Of a stretch of 64,000 nucleotides of DNA, positions 1 through 8,157 are shown one piece after another. The stretch is taken from assembly GCA_900751885.1 (NCBI GenBank), contig CAADTH010000068.1:186001-250000 (forward strand), read 5' to 3'. The notes beneath the pieces are model-generated. The model had not been told where the DNA came from. It saw nothing but the letters and a program-made list of their open reading frames with translations, and searched no databases. Origin of the DNA: Clostridia bacterium. Lineage in GTDB: Bacteria; Bacillota; Clostridia; UBA1381. Each line of letters begins with the position of its first letter. Position 1 is the stretch's first letter. The position numbers were made by a program, and so were the translations under genes.

Positions 1-16
1 CTCCTTTCTTTTGTAG

Positions 17-1276
17 TTAATCCAGTAAGCGGCGCTCTATCTTTGCCCCCACTCCGCCCAGGTACGTCTCTATCGTTTCATAGCCGCGGTCAATGTATTC
101 AATACTTTCAATCTCCGTCGTCCCCTCTGCCGCAAGCGCTCCGACCACCAGTGCGGCGCCGCCGCGCAGCTCTCTGGCAATCACCTTTGCCCCGCTCAGC
201 TTCGGCACGCCGCGCACAACAGCTACCCTGCCGTCCACCTTGATATCGGCGCCCATCCGCACCAGCTCCTCGACGTGCTTATAGCGGTTTTCAAATATGT
301 TTTCCACAAACATACTCGTACCGTCCGCTACGGTTGCAAGCGCCATGAATGGAGATTGGATATCTGTCGGAAATCCCGGGTACGGCATAGTTCGCAGGGT
401 ATGGATGCTTCTCAGGTGTTTCGGTGCGCGCAGAACGATTTTTCCCTTCTGCGCCTTGATGCGGCACCCCATATCCCTGAGTACATTGAGCATCGCTTCC
501 ATGTGGTTTGCCTGCGCGCCCAAAAGAACGATATTGCCGCCTGTAATCGCGCCGCATGCAAGATAGGTTGCCGCCACGATGCGGTCAGGCATAATCGTGT
601 GCTCTACACCGTAGAGCTTCTTCACGCCGTCAATGTGAATCACGCTGCTTCCCGCGCCGGATATTCTCGCTCCCATGCGGTTTAAAAAGTTTTGCAAATC
701 AATGATTTCCGGCTCTCTTGCCGCATCGGTAATCACTGTCGCGCCGTCTGCAAGGCACGCGGCAAGCATGATATTCTCTGTCGCCCCAACGCTTGGAAAA
801 TCCAGATGGATATTTGCGCCTGTAATCTTTTCCGCCTTACAGTTGATGTAGCCGTGCGCTTCTGTAATTTCAATTCCCAGCTGCCGAAGTGCCTTTAAAT
901 GCAAATCAATCGGACGGTTACCGATCTCACAGCCTCCCGGCATAGAAACCTTTGCCTCTCCGCACCGCGCTGCGATGGCTCCCAGAAAAATAATGGAAGA
1001 GCGCATTTGCCGCATTAAGCTGTCCGGAATCGTGAATTCCTTGAGGTTCGATGAATCCACTGTGAGGACATGTCCCTGCCTGTCGACCTCACACCCCAGG
1101 TATTCGAGTATTTCCACCGTCTTTTCCACATCTCTGAGGTTTGGACAATTATGTATGATATTTTTACCACCGTTGAGCACAGTAGCGGCAAGGATTGGCA
1201 GGACCGCATTTTTTGCGCCCTGTACATGGAGCTCTCCCTCCAGGCGTCTACCGCCTTCTATTACTAACTCATTCAT
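17..1276 (-). CDS. murA: UDP-N-acetylglucosamine 1-carboxyvinyltransferase
   Basis: Cytosolic enzyme that transfers enolpyruvate from PEP to UDP-GlcNAc, the first committed step of peptidoglycan synthesis. The 419-residue product has the full family length. Visible motifs are the substrate-binding GAKNAVLP with Lys22, and PGGCEIGNRP with the catalytic Cys116, the residue alkylated by fosfomycin. It is the last complete gene of the minus-strand mur/division cluster. A GAAAGGAG-like ribosome site at the extreme left edge suggests another gene begins just outside the window. About 190 bp separate it from orf103, with a possible promoter of its own. Firmicutes often carry two paralogues (MurA and MurZ); the cluster position favours the housekeeping copy. 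Confidence 0.96.
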   Translation of the reverse strand: MNELVIEGGRRLEGELHVQGAKNAVLPILAATVLNGGKNIIHNCPNLRDVEKTVEILEYLGCEVDRQGHVLTVDSSNLKEFTIPDSLMRQMRSSIIFLGAIAARCGEAKVSMPGGCEIGNRPIDLHLKALRQLGIEITEAHGYINCKAEKITGANIHLDFPSVGATENIMLAACLADGATVITDAAREPEIIDLQNFLNRMGARISGAGSSVIHIDGVKKLYGVEHTIMPDRIVAATYLACGAITGGNIVLLGAQANHMEAMLNVLRDMGCRIKAQKGKIVLRAPKHLRSIHTLRTMPYPGFPTDIQSPFMALATVADGTSMFVENIFENRYKHVEELVRMGADIKVDGRVAVVRGVPKLSGAKVIARELRGGAALVVGALAAEGTTEIESIEYIDRGYETIETYLGGVGAKIERRLLD

Positions 1277-1429
1277 TTACTTTGACACACCTCCGTACGT
1301 TACATTCTATACTCCATAATATGCAGTACTGGAAAGTGTGTTACTTTTCCCGCCCAGCAGGTTTTTAGGTTTTCACTATTCAGATTGTGCGTTTCCTCTT
1401 TTTTGATGATGAAAGGAGAAGATATTGGT

Positions 1430-1456
1430 ATTATATCACATCTTAAAGTGAGTAAA
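1430..1456 (-). promoter_or_regulatory. Possible SigA promoter of murA
   Basis: A TATAAT -10 (1430-1435) is preceded by TTTACT (1451-1456) at a short 15-bp spacing. It lies just past the orf103 stop and about 150 bp before murA, so murA may also be transcribed on its own. The -10 is perfect but the -35 and spacing are weak. Confidence 0.33.
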
Positions 1457-1465
1457 AAGAGCCAG

Positions 1466-1777
1466 CTAACCGGATATGATGAAATGTTCTGTGTCCGGCT
1501 TGATGCTCTTCCAGGCATTCTCCACTGCCTGTCTCATTTCTTCGCGGGTAACATGCGCCAAAAAAATCTCTTCGATATAGGCTTGTCTCTCACTGCCGCG
1601 CAGTGTCCTGTTGGTAATTCGCTCCCGGACACTAAATACTTTTCTCATCCCATGCGGTCTAAGCTGTACGTCATAGACCGCAAAATCGATTCTCTGACCA
1701 TAGATTTCTGTGATATTCACAAGAACGGTTATCCTGTCTCCGTTTTTTCTCGTACATTTGAGTGCCTCGACAATCAT
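1466..1777 (-). CDS. Hypothetical protein in the mur/division cluster (orf103)
   Basis: A 103-residue soluble protein that I do not recognise. Its ATG overlaps the murG stop as ATGA, so it is almost certainly translated with murG. There is no signal peptide or membrane segment. The sequence is rich in charged residues, with a likely beta-rich first half (around RITVLVNITEIYG) and a helical second half (around AYIEEIFLAHVTREEMRQAV). In many Firmicutes this interval holds murB or ftsQ/divIB, but it resembles neither: FtsQ would need an N-terminal membrane helix and POTRA domain. A role in wall synthesis or division is inferred from position only. Confidence 0.7.
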   Translation of the reverse strand: MIVEALKCTRKNGDRITVLVNITEIYGQRIDFAVYDVQLRPHGMRKVFSVRERITNRTLRGSERQAYIEEIFLAHVTREEMRQAVENAWKSIKPDTEHFIISG

Positions 1778-2874
1778 TTTTGAATCTCCACAATCAGCTG
1801 ATACAGCTTTTCGAGCGCATCGGTTTTGGCAAGCGGCTTTAAATTCTTTGACATCTCCTGCAGCGCGGCCGGATTTTGAATCATTTCCACCACTTTTTGA
1901 TACAGTCCATCCGGCGTCAGCTCTTTTTCTGTCATCACCGCCGCCGCGCCCTTTGCCTCAAATTCGCGCGCGTTCTGCTCCTGATGGTTCCTGACGACAT
2001 TGGGTGATGGAATCAATATTGACGGCTTTCCAAGCGCTGCAAGCTCGCTGACTGTGATTGCGCCGGACCGCGACACAACAAGATCTGCCGCCGCCATGAC
2101 CTCATGCATATTGTCGATATAGGAAATCACTCTTATCTCGTCATTTGGCTCGATATGTGCCTGCTTCATTCTCTGTGAAAAATCCTGGTAGTTGCGCTCG
2201 CCTGTGCCAAAAATCAGCTGAAATTTCTTCTCCCGGATGGCTTTTGGAAGAAATTTAAGCATCGTATCGTTGATTTTCCCGGCGCCCAAGCTGCCGCCAA
2301 ATATGAGGACAAGCGGCTTTTCCTTGAGTCCGAGCTTTTTGCGTGCGTCTTTTCTGTCTGCACGCAGAATTTCCGCACGGATTGGATTGCCTGTGACAAC
2401 ACATTTTTCAGGCTGCTTCATGTGATGAACCGTTTCCTCAAAGCTGACTGCCACATAATCAACGTATTTTCCTGCGCCGCGGACAGTGAGACCCGGATAG
2501 ACGTTCTGTTCATGAATGATTGCGGGAACCCCCATTTTCTTTGCCGCCATACACACAGGTCCGCTCACGTATCCCCCAGTACAAACCACCGCGTCGGGTT
2601 TCCACTCCTGTATGATTTTGCGGCAGTCCCTTCTCGCTTTTAAAAGCTTTCTTACCGCGGTCACATTTTTCAACAACTTCTTTCGATTAAACCCCTGCAC
2701 GTCAATATAAGAAATGTCGTATCCTGCCTTTGGAACAAGCCTTGTCTCCAGCCCTGCCTTCGTTCCGATAAATCGTGCAGAGAAGTCCGCATCCTTCTCC
2801 TTGATATAGTTGGCAATGGACAGAGCCGGATTGATATGTCCCGCTGTTCCTCCGCCTGCAAATAATACCTTCAT
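1774..2874 (-). CDS. murG: UDP-GlcNAc:undecaprenyl-PP-MurNAc-pentapeptide GlcNAc transferase
   Basis: GT-B glycosyltransferase on the inner face of the membrane that adds GlcNAc to lipid I to give lipid II. It has 366 residues, the normal length. The N-terminal glycine-rich motif GGGTAGHINPAL (residues 7-18) and the C-terminal donor-site stretch RSGAITVSELAALGKPS are both clear. It sits between ftsW (6 bp upstream) and orf103 (ATGA overlap), so lipid II synthesis and its flippase/polymerase candidate are coexpressed. Confidence 0.96.
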   Translation of the reverse strand: MKVLFAGGGTAGHINPALSIANYIKEKDADFSARFIGTKAGLETRLVPKAGYDISYIDVQGFNRKKLLKNVTAVRKLLKARRDCRKIIQEWKPDAVVCTGGYVSGPVCMAAKKMGVPAIIHEQNVYPGLTVRGAGKYVDYVAVSFEETVHHMKQPEKCVVTGNPIRAEILRADRKDARKKLGLKEKPLVLIFGGSLGAGKINDTMLKFLPKAIREKKFQLIFGTGERNYQDFSQRMKQAHIEPNDEIRVISYIDNMHEVMAAADLVVSRSGAITVSELAALGKPSILIPSPNVVRNHQEQNAREFEAKGAAAVMTEKELTPDGLYQKVVEMIQNPAALQEMSKNLKPLAKTDALEKLYQLIVEIQK

Positions 2875-2880
2875 TCCTCG

Positions 2881-4071
2881 TTACCTGCTTTCCTGCTTTT
2901 TCACTTTTCGCCCATACCTCGACACACTCAGCACCAATCCCATCTCGGCGAGCAAAATAACAATCGCCGTTCCTCCATAGCTGAAAAATGGGAGTGAGAT
3001 TCCTGTGTTCGGGATGCTGGAAGTCGCCACAGCGATATTTAAAATTGCTTGAATGGATACCTGGGCGACAATACCCGCAACCAGAAGCGTTCCGAAGGTG
3101 TCCGGCGCTTCTGTCGCAATCTTGATGCCGCGGATAATCAGTCCGACAAACAGGGCAATCACCAAAATCGCCCCCAAAAGTCCCAGCTCCTCACAAATGA
3201 CAGAGAAAATAAAGTCATTGTACGGCTCCGGAAGATAGGAGTATTTCTGGCGGCTCTGCCCAAGCCCCAAGCCGAAAAAGCCACCGGATCCAATCGCATA
3301 GAGAGACTGGACAATCTGCCAGCCCTTGCCCTTCGTATCCGCGAACGGGCTAAGGAAGCTGACAAGCCTGCCGCGGCGGTTTGGACTTAGCAGTGCAATT
3401 CCCAAAACGCCAAGACCTGCCGGAACTGCGCCTGCCGCAAAAAACCATGTCGGCGCGCCGCCAATCAGCATGACAACCACGCTGATGCCGACAATCAGAA
3501 TCGTACCGCTCAGATGCGGCTCTAAAATCACTAACACTGCCGCGACGCCAATCCACGCAAGATAGGGTATCATGCCCTTGAGTGTTCTGATTTTGGTGCT
3601 GTCTTTTTCAATCATCGCCGCAAAATGCAGGATAATTGCAATTTTCATGAATTCTGACGGCTGAAGCTGAAACCCCGGAAGCTGAATCCACCGGCGTGAT
3701 CCATTGAAAAACTTTCCAATCCCTGGAATCAAAACGAGCACCAGAAGCACTGTACAGGCGATAATAAAAAGCTTCGTGTACTTTTTCCAGATGTGATAAT
3801 CAATTCTGGATATGACAAACATGGCGACCAATCCCACACAAACCGATATGAGCTGTTTGGTAAAGAAATGATATGAATTTCCATTCGCCTTTACGTTCGC
3901 CGCCGGCGCGGACGCGCTCAACAGCATTACAAGTCCGAAGCAGACCATGATGACAAGTACTAAAAGAAATGTGTAATCCATATCCCGCGCGGTCGCATTC
4001 TTTTCTTTTGTTCTTGGTTTTTTTACCTTCTGCCTCTCCCTTGTCTGATGCTTTGTCAATGCTTTTGCCAT
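2881..4071 (-). CDS. ftsW: SEDS-family peptidoglycan polymerase, FtsW/SpoVE type
   Basis: Polytopic membrane protein of the FtsW/RodA/SpoVE family, a peptidoglycan glycosyltransferase that works with a class B PBP. The 396 residues start with a basic cytoplasmic tail of about 30 residues followed by many hydrophobic segments. The family signature RRWIQLPGFQLQPSE is present, as is the late PNTGISLPFFSYGG loop. Location between mraY and murG, in the same operon as a SpoVD-like transpeptidase, argues for FtsW/SpoVE rather than RodA. Sequence alone does not separate vegetative FtsW from sporulation SpoVE. The usual murD between mraY and ftsW is missing. Confidence 0.92.
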   Translation of the reverse strand: MAKALTKHQTRERQKVKKPRTKEKNATARDMDYTFLLVLVIMVCFGLVMLLSASAPAANVKANGNSYHFFTKQLISVCVGLVAMFVISRIDYHIWKKYTKLFIIACTVLLVLVLIPGIGKFFNGSRRWIQLPGFQLQPSEFMKIAIILHFAAMIEKDSTKIRTLKGMIPYLAWIGVAAVLVILEPHLSGTILIVGISVVVMLIGGAPTWFFAAGAVPAGLGVLGIALLSPNRRGRLVSFLSPFADTKGKGWQIVQSLYAIGSGGFFGLGLGQSRQKYSYLPEPYNDFIFSVICEELGLLGAILVIALFVGLIIRGIKIATEAPDTFGTLLVAGIVAQVSIQAILNIAVATSSIPNTGISLPFFSYGGTAIVILLAEMGLVLSVSRYGRKVKKQESR

Positions 4072-4101
4072 AGCTTCTACCCACCAATCTCTTTCCTATA
4101 T

Positions 4102-5109
4102 TTAAAAAGCAAACGGCACTGCCGCTAAAATCGACACCACACACAAAAGGGCTGTGACTGCCGTAAACACAAGAACAATCTTCTTTTCACTCCATCCGCA
4201 CAGCTCAAAATGGTGATGAACCGGACTCATCTTAAAGACGCGCTTTCCAGTCAGCTTATAGCTCGTCACCTGAATGATGACGGACAGCGCTTCAAATAGA
4301 TATACAAACCCTGCAATAATCAAAATAAGAGGAAGCTTCATGCCGATTGCAAGCGCACTGACGGCGCCGCCCAAAAACAGGGAGCCGGTGTCGCCCATGA
4401 ATACCTTCGCGGGATGCTTGTTGTAAATCAAAAAGCCCAGACATCCGCCGACGAGTGCAAGTGCAAAGAGCAGATACCCCTGCAGATAAAACGCAAATGC
4501 AATCACCGCAAAGCACAATGAAACCACGGTCGTGATGCTTGCCGCCAAGCCGTCGAGTCCATCTGTCAGGTTGACTGCGTTGACTGTGCCGAGTATGACG
4601 AACAAAATGAGCGGTACATACAGCCACATTGGAAAAGTGACCAATCCCACAAACGGCACGATTATCTGTGTGTCAAGCCCACCTGTCTGGTACATGACCA
4701 GAATATAGGCAATCGCAAGCACCGCCTGCATCGAAAATTTCTGAAGTGAGGTAAGTCCCAGATTGCGCTTTTTTACCACCTTGATATAATCGTCGATGAA
4801 TCCAATCAAGCCGAATCCCAGCGCCATGCAGAGCATGACGACGATATGGATATTGAAATTAGAAATACTTGCAACAATCAGGGAGACTGTCACCGCCAGA
4901 AGAAACATCAAGCCCCCCATGGTCGGTGTGCCTGATTTCTTTTGATGCCAGCTCGGTCCTTCCTCACGAATCTCCTGCCCGAATTTCAGCTTATGCAGCC
5001 AAGGAATCACAATCGGTCCCAGTGCGGCTGTAATGATGAATGCAAGTGCAAAGGCAATCCCTGCCGCAATCAGCGTGTGGCTGTCAGCATGATTCCATAT
5101 GAATCCCAT
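4102..5109 (-). CDS. mraY: Phospho-N-acetylmuramoyl-pentapeptide transferase
   Basis: Integral membrane enzyme that moves phospho-MurNAc-pentapeptide from UDP to undecaprenyl phosphate, making lipid I. The 335 residues include about ten hydrophobic helices and the aspartate motifs of the family: DDYIKVVKKRNLGLT, NLTDGLDGLA and MGDTGSLFLGG. The C-terminal PVHHHFELCGWSE histidine loop is intact. It is separated from murF by 12 bp and from ftsW by 30 bp. Confidence 0.96.
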   Translation of the reverse strand: MGFIWNHADSHTLIAAGIAFALAFIITAALGPIVIPWLHKLKFGQEIREEGPSWHQKKSGTPTMGGLMFLLAVTVSLIVASISNFNIHIVVMLCMALGFGLIGFIDDYIKVVKKRNLGLTSLQKFSMQAVLAIAYILVMYQTGGLDTQIIVPFVGLVTFPMWLYVPLILFVILGTVNAVNLTDGLDGLAASITTVVSLCFAVIAFAFYLQGYLLFALALVGGCLGFLIYNKHPAKVFMGDTGSLFLGGAVSALAIGMKLPLILIIAGFVYLFEALSVIIQVTSYKLTGKRVFKMSPVHHHFELCGWSEKKIVLVFTAVTALLCVVSILAAVPFAF

Positions 5110-5121
5110 TTTTTCTCCCCC

Positions 5122-6507
5122 TTATTGTTCGTTTGCTTTTTCTTCAACCGTTTCACAAATCATTTCAAACCGCATCCCACGCGATGCCTTTACCAGCACA
5201 GTATCTCCCGCCTGAAGCGTTTCGCGAATGTAAGAAAGGCAGTCGCGCGTCCTTTCGAAGCTGCGGATATCAAGCATGCCTTCCTTTTCCGCTCCCGCGG
5301 CAATCTGTTTTGCGTTGTGTCCGACTGTAATTAAGACATCAATTCCAAGTTTTGCTGCCTCTTCCCCGATTTCATAGTGCGCAGGCTCTGCAAACTCGCC
5401 CATTTCCAGAATGTCGCCGAGAATTGCAATTTTGTGTCCCTCCATATCCGAAAGCACCTTCAAAGACGCCTTCATGGAATCAGGCGAGGCATTGTAGCAG
5501 TCATTAATCAATGTAATCGCTCCCAAATCCTTGATATCCATACGCATTTTCGTGAGTTCAAACTCCTCGATACCCGAGAGGATATCCTCCATCGGGATGT
5601 GATACTGTTGTCCAACACATACGGTGGCGAGCGCATTGTATACGTTGTGTTCTCCGGCAACCTTTACATAAGCAGGATACTCCTCTTTCCCTATCACAAC
5701 AGTAAAACGGAGTCCCTCTGCTCCCAGATTTTCAATGTCCTTTGCCGTGACGTCACAGGAAGTGTCCTTGATGCCGTACGTCATGACGTGATATGCCTTC
5801 TCTCCTCGAACCCGGCTTAAAAATGGGTCGTCGCCGTTTAGAATCAGCGTACTCTGGGAATCAAAAAAATCAGTGATTTCCAGCTTCGCCTTTAAGATTC
5901 CTTCCTGGGAGCCAAGCTTTTCAATGTGGGACATGCCGATATTGGTAATAACCGCTACATCAGGCTTTGCAATGGACGTCAGGCGGTGAATTTCACCAAA
6001 CCCACTCATCCCCATTTCGAGCACCGCCATCTCATGCTTACGGTTCAGACGGAAGACAGTGAGAGGAAGCCCGATTTCATTGTTGAAATTTCCATGTGTC
6101 TTTAGAGTTCGATACTTTTTCTCAAGCACGGATGCAACCATATCCTTTGTGGTTGTTTTTCCGACACTCCCTGTGATGCCAACGCAAGGGATAGATAATT
6201 TCGCCTTATAGAACCTTGCAATATCTGCAAGCGCCTGCATGGTATCTGTGACGCGGATGATTGTTTTTCCCACGAGCGGCTCAATATCCTTTTGGGTAAG
6301 GACTGCCGCCGCACCGCAGTCGAATGCCGCGCGGATAAACTCATGTCCGTCGAAGGTCGGTCCCTGCAGTGGAATAAACAGCATGCCTTCCTCTGCTTTT
6401 CTGCTGTCTGTTGTAATATCTGTTATCTGTCCCTTTTTATTACCTTCCACCAGTGTGCCGCCTGTCGCACATAAAATTTCTTCCACTGTCATTTTCTCCA
6501 CAAGCAT
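5122..6507 (-). CDS. murF: UDP-MurNAc-tripeptide--D-Ala-D-Ala ligase
   Basis: ATP-dependent Mur ligase that adds D-Ala-D-Ala to the UDP-MurNAc tripeptide in the cytosol. It is 461 residues long, with the P-loop GITGSVGKTTTKDM, the central ITNIGMSHIEKLG motif and the MurF-typical NDCYNASPDSM. A 120-bp spacer with strong inverted repeats separates it from murE, whereas most other junctions in the operon are tight. Confidence 0.95.
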   Translation of the reverse strand: MLVEKMTVEEILCATGGTLVEGNKKGQITDITTDSRKAEEGMLFIPLQGPTFDGHEFIRAAFDCGAAAVLTQKDIEPLVGKTIIRVTDTMQALADIARFYKAKLSIPCVGITGSVGKTTTKDMVASVLEKKYRTLKTHGNFNNEIGLPLTVFRLNRKHEMAVLEMGMSGFGEIHRLTSIAKPDVAVITNIGMSHIEKLGSQEGILKAKLEITDFFDSQSTLILNGDDPFLSRVRGEKAYHVMTYGIKDTSCDVTAKDIENLGAEGLRFTVVIGKEEYPAYVKVAGEHNVYNALATVCVGQQYHIPMEDILSGIEEFELTKMRMDIKDLGAITLINDCYNASPDSMKASLKVLSDMEGHKIAILGDILEMGEFAEPAHYEIGEEAAKLGIDVLITVGHNAKQIAAGAEKEGMLDIRSFERTRDCLSYIRETLQAGDTVLVKASRGMRFEMICETVEEKANEQ

Positions 6508-6536
6508 CCCCCTATCTTTTCTCTGAACGCAAACGG

Positions 6537-6617
6537 GCGCTGCAAAATTTTCGCCTCAAACCATGCTTTACAAAAATTTTGAAACGCCTGGGTTTTTGAT
6601 AAACCGCTTATCAAAAA
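6537..6617 (-). repeat. Tandem inverted repeats in the murE-murF spacer
   Basis: Two back-to-back palindromes fill the spacer. The first pairs CAAAATTTT (6543-6551) with AAAATTTTG (6573-6581), flanked by GGCGC/GCC. The second pairs TTTTTGATAA (6593-6602) with TTATCAAAAA (6608-6617) around a 5-base loop. On the minus transcript they lie between murE and murF. The second has U-rich flanks and could attenuate or bound mRNA processing. Confidence 0.6.
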
Positions 6618-6627
6618 ACGCATCGTA

Positions 6628-8058
6628 TTACTTCTTGGACAGGCATTGATGAACAATGACGCGCTCGTCGAAGTCCACCTTTTCCTTTCCGATAATCTGG
6701 TAGGTTTCCTGTCCCTTTCCCGCCAGAATAATCACATCATCCTTCTTTGCAGTTTCCAGCGCATAGCCAATCGCTTCGCGGCGGTTTTCAATCACAGTGT
6801 ACTCACACCCTGTCTGTTTCACGCCCTCCTCAATTTCACGAATGATTGCGCCCGGCTCCTCTGTTCTAGGGTTATCCGATGTCACAATCACATAATCAGA
6901 AAGCCGTCCGGCGATTTCGCCCATGACAGGGCGCTTCGTCCGGTCGCGGTCTCCGCCGCACCCAAAGAGTGTGATAACCCGTCCCTTTGCAAATTCCTGT
7001 ATGGTGGAAATGATGTTTTCCAGTCCATCCGGCGTGTGCGCATAGTCGATGATAACAGTATAGTCCGTGTCCGTGGGCACGACCTCTACTCTTCCCATGA
7101 CTCCCCTTGCCGCCGCAAGTCCTTTTTGACAGCTTTGTATGCTGATGCCGCACGCATGTGCCGCGCCCATCGCACAGACCGCGTTGTATACGCTGAACTT
7201 TCCCGGAATTGCAAGCTCCATTGGGTATGCACACCCATTCATGACCGCGTCAAAGGAGGAACCTCGCGCGCAGATGCTGATATTCTTTGCCTGAATATCG
7301 CATGTTTTTTCGATTCCGACTGTCAAAATATTACACGGCGCTTTTTTTATGATGTGCTGTCCGCCCGCGTCGTCGACGTTGACAACGCCTTTTTTACACA
7401 TATCAAACAGCTTCACCTTTGCCGCAAGGTAGTCTTCCATCGTTTTATGGAAATCCAAATGATCCTGTGTGATATTCGTAAATACACCTACGTCAAACTC
7501 ACATCCATATACCCTGTCGAGGGCAAGCGCATGGGAGGAAACCTCCATCACCACATACTCCGCGTTCTCCTCTACCATTTCGCAAAACAGCTTCTGAAGC
7601 TCCAATGCGTTCGGCGTGGTCGGTGTAGTGCTCTGTGTCAGGAGAACCTTGTCTCCAATAATATTTTGGTTTGTCCCAATCACGCCGACACGCTTTCCTG
7701 CGGCTTCCAAAATACTTTTTATCAAATAAGTAACCGTGGTTTTGCCGTTTGTTCCAGTCACGCCAATCAGTGAAAACTTGCGCGACGGATAACCGAAAAA
7801 TGCACTGCTGATTTGGGCAATCGTCCTGCGTGCATTTTCCACATAGATGACAGGAACAGAGACGTCCACCGCATCCTCTGCAATGATTGCCGCCGCCCCT
7901 TTCTCCTCTGCCATTTTCGCAAATTGATGTCCGTCTGTCGAAAATCCTTTGATGCAGACAAATACATTTCCTTTTTCCACACTTCGCGAATCATATGCGA
8001 CACCAGTCACATTCACATCTTGTTCTATCTTTTCCCCCAATAATTGACTCAGCAGCAT
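6628..8058 (-). CDS. murE: UDP-MurNAc-L-Ala-D-Glu--meso-diaminopimelate ligase
   Basis: Cytosolic Mur ligase that adds the third stem-peptide residue. The 476-residue product has the P-loop GVTGTNGKTTVTYL, the FTNITQDHLDFH motif and a C-terminal DNPRTEEP. DNPR is the established signature of enzymes that select meso-diaminopimelate rather than lysine, so the wall is predicted to be DAP-type. It lies between the SpoVD-like gene and murF. Confidence 0.95.
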   Translation of the reverse strand: MLLSQLLGEKIEQDVNVTGVAYDSRSVEKGNVFVCIKGFSTDGHQFAKMAEEKGAAAIIAEDAVDVSVPVIYVENARRTIAQISSAFFGYPSRKFSLIGVTGTNGKTTVTYLIKSILEAAGKRVGVIGTNQNIIGDKVLLTQSTTPTTPNALELQKLFCEMVEENAEYVVMEVSSHALALDRVYGCEFDVGVFTNITQDHLDFHKTMEDYLAAKVKLFDMCKKGVVNVDDAGGQHIIKKAPCNILTVGIEKTCDIQAKNISICARGSSFDAVMNGCAYPMELAIPGKFSVYNAVCAMGAAHACGISIQSCQKGLAAARGVMGRVEVVPTDTDYTVIIDYAHTPDGLENIISTIQEFAKGRVITLFGCGGDRDRTKRPVMGEIAGRLSDYVIVTSDNPRTEEPGAIIREIEEGVKQTGCEYTVIENRREAIGYALETAKKDDVIILAGKGQETYQIIGKEKVDFDERVIVHQCLSKK

Positions 8059-8111
8059 ATCACTGTCCCCCTACCTGTTATCTCAAACTTTTAAAGGTAA
8101 TTTCTTCGTTG

Positions 8112-8147
8112 AATAAAAGCGAACGATGCAAAGCACATCGTCCGCTT
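8112..8147 (-). terminator. Hairpin between spoVD and murE (possible partial terminator)
   Basis: A 12-bp stem with one wobble pair (8117-8128 with 8136-8147) around a 7-base loop, followed on the minus strand by a short U-rich stretch. It sits inside the operon, 10 bp after the transpeptidase gene, so it may attenuate or protect an mRNA end rather than stop all transcription. Confidence 0.5.
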
Positions 8148-8157
8148 CCGCAAAATA

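Noticed and set aside
6646..7773. Open frame of 375 codons antisense to murE
   Set aside because: Its product is rich in Cys, His and Arg with no recognisable domain, and murE on the other strand is certain. A shadow of a codon-biased gene.
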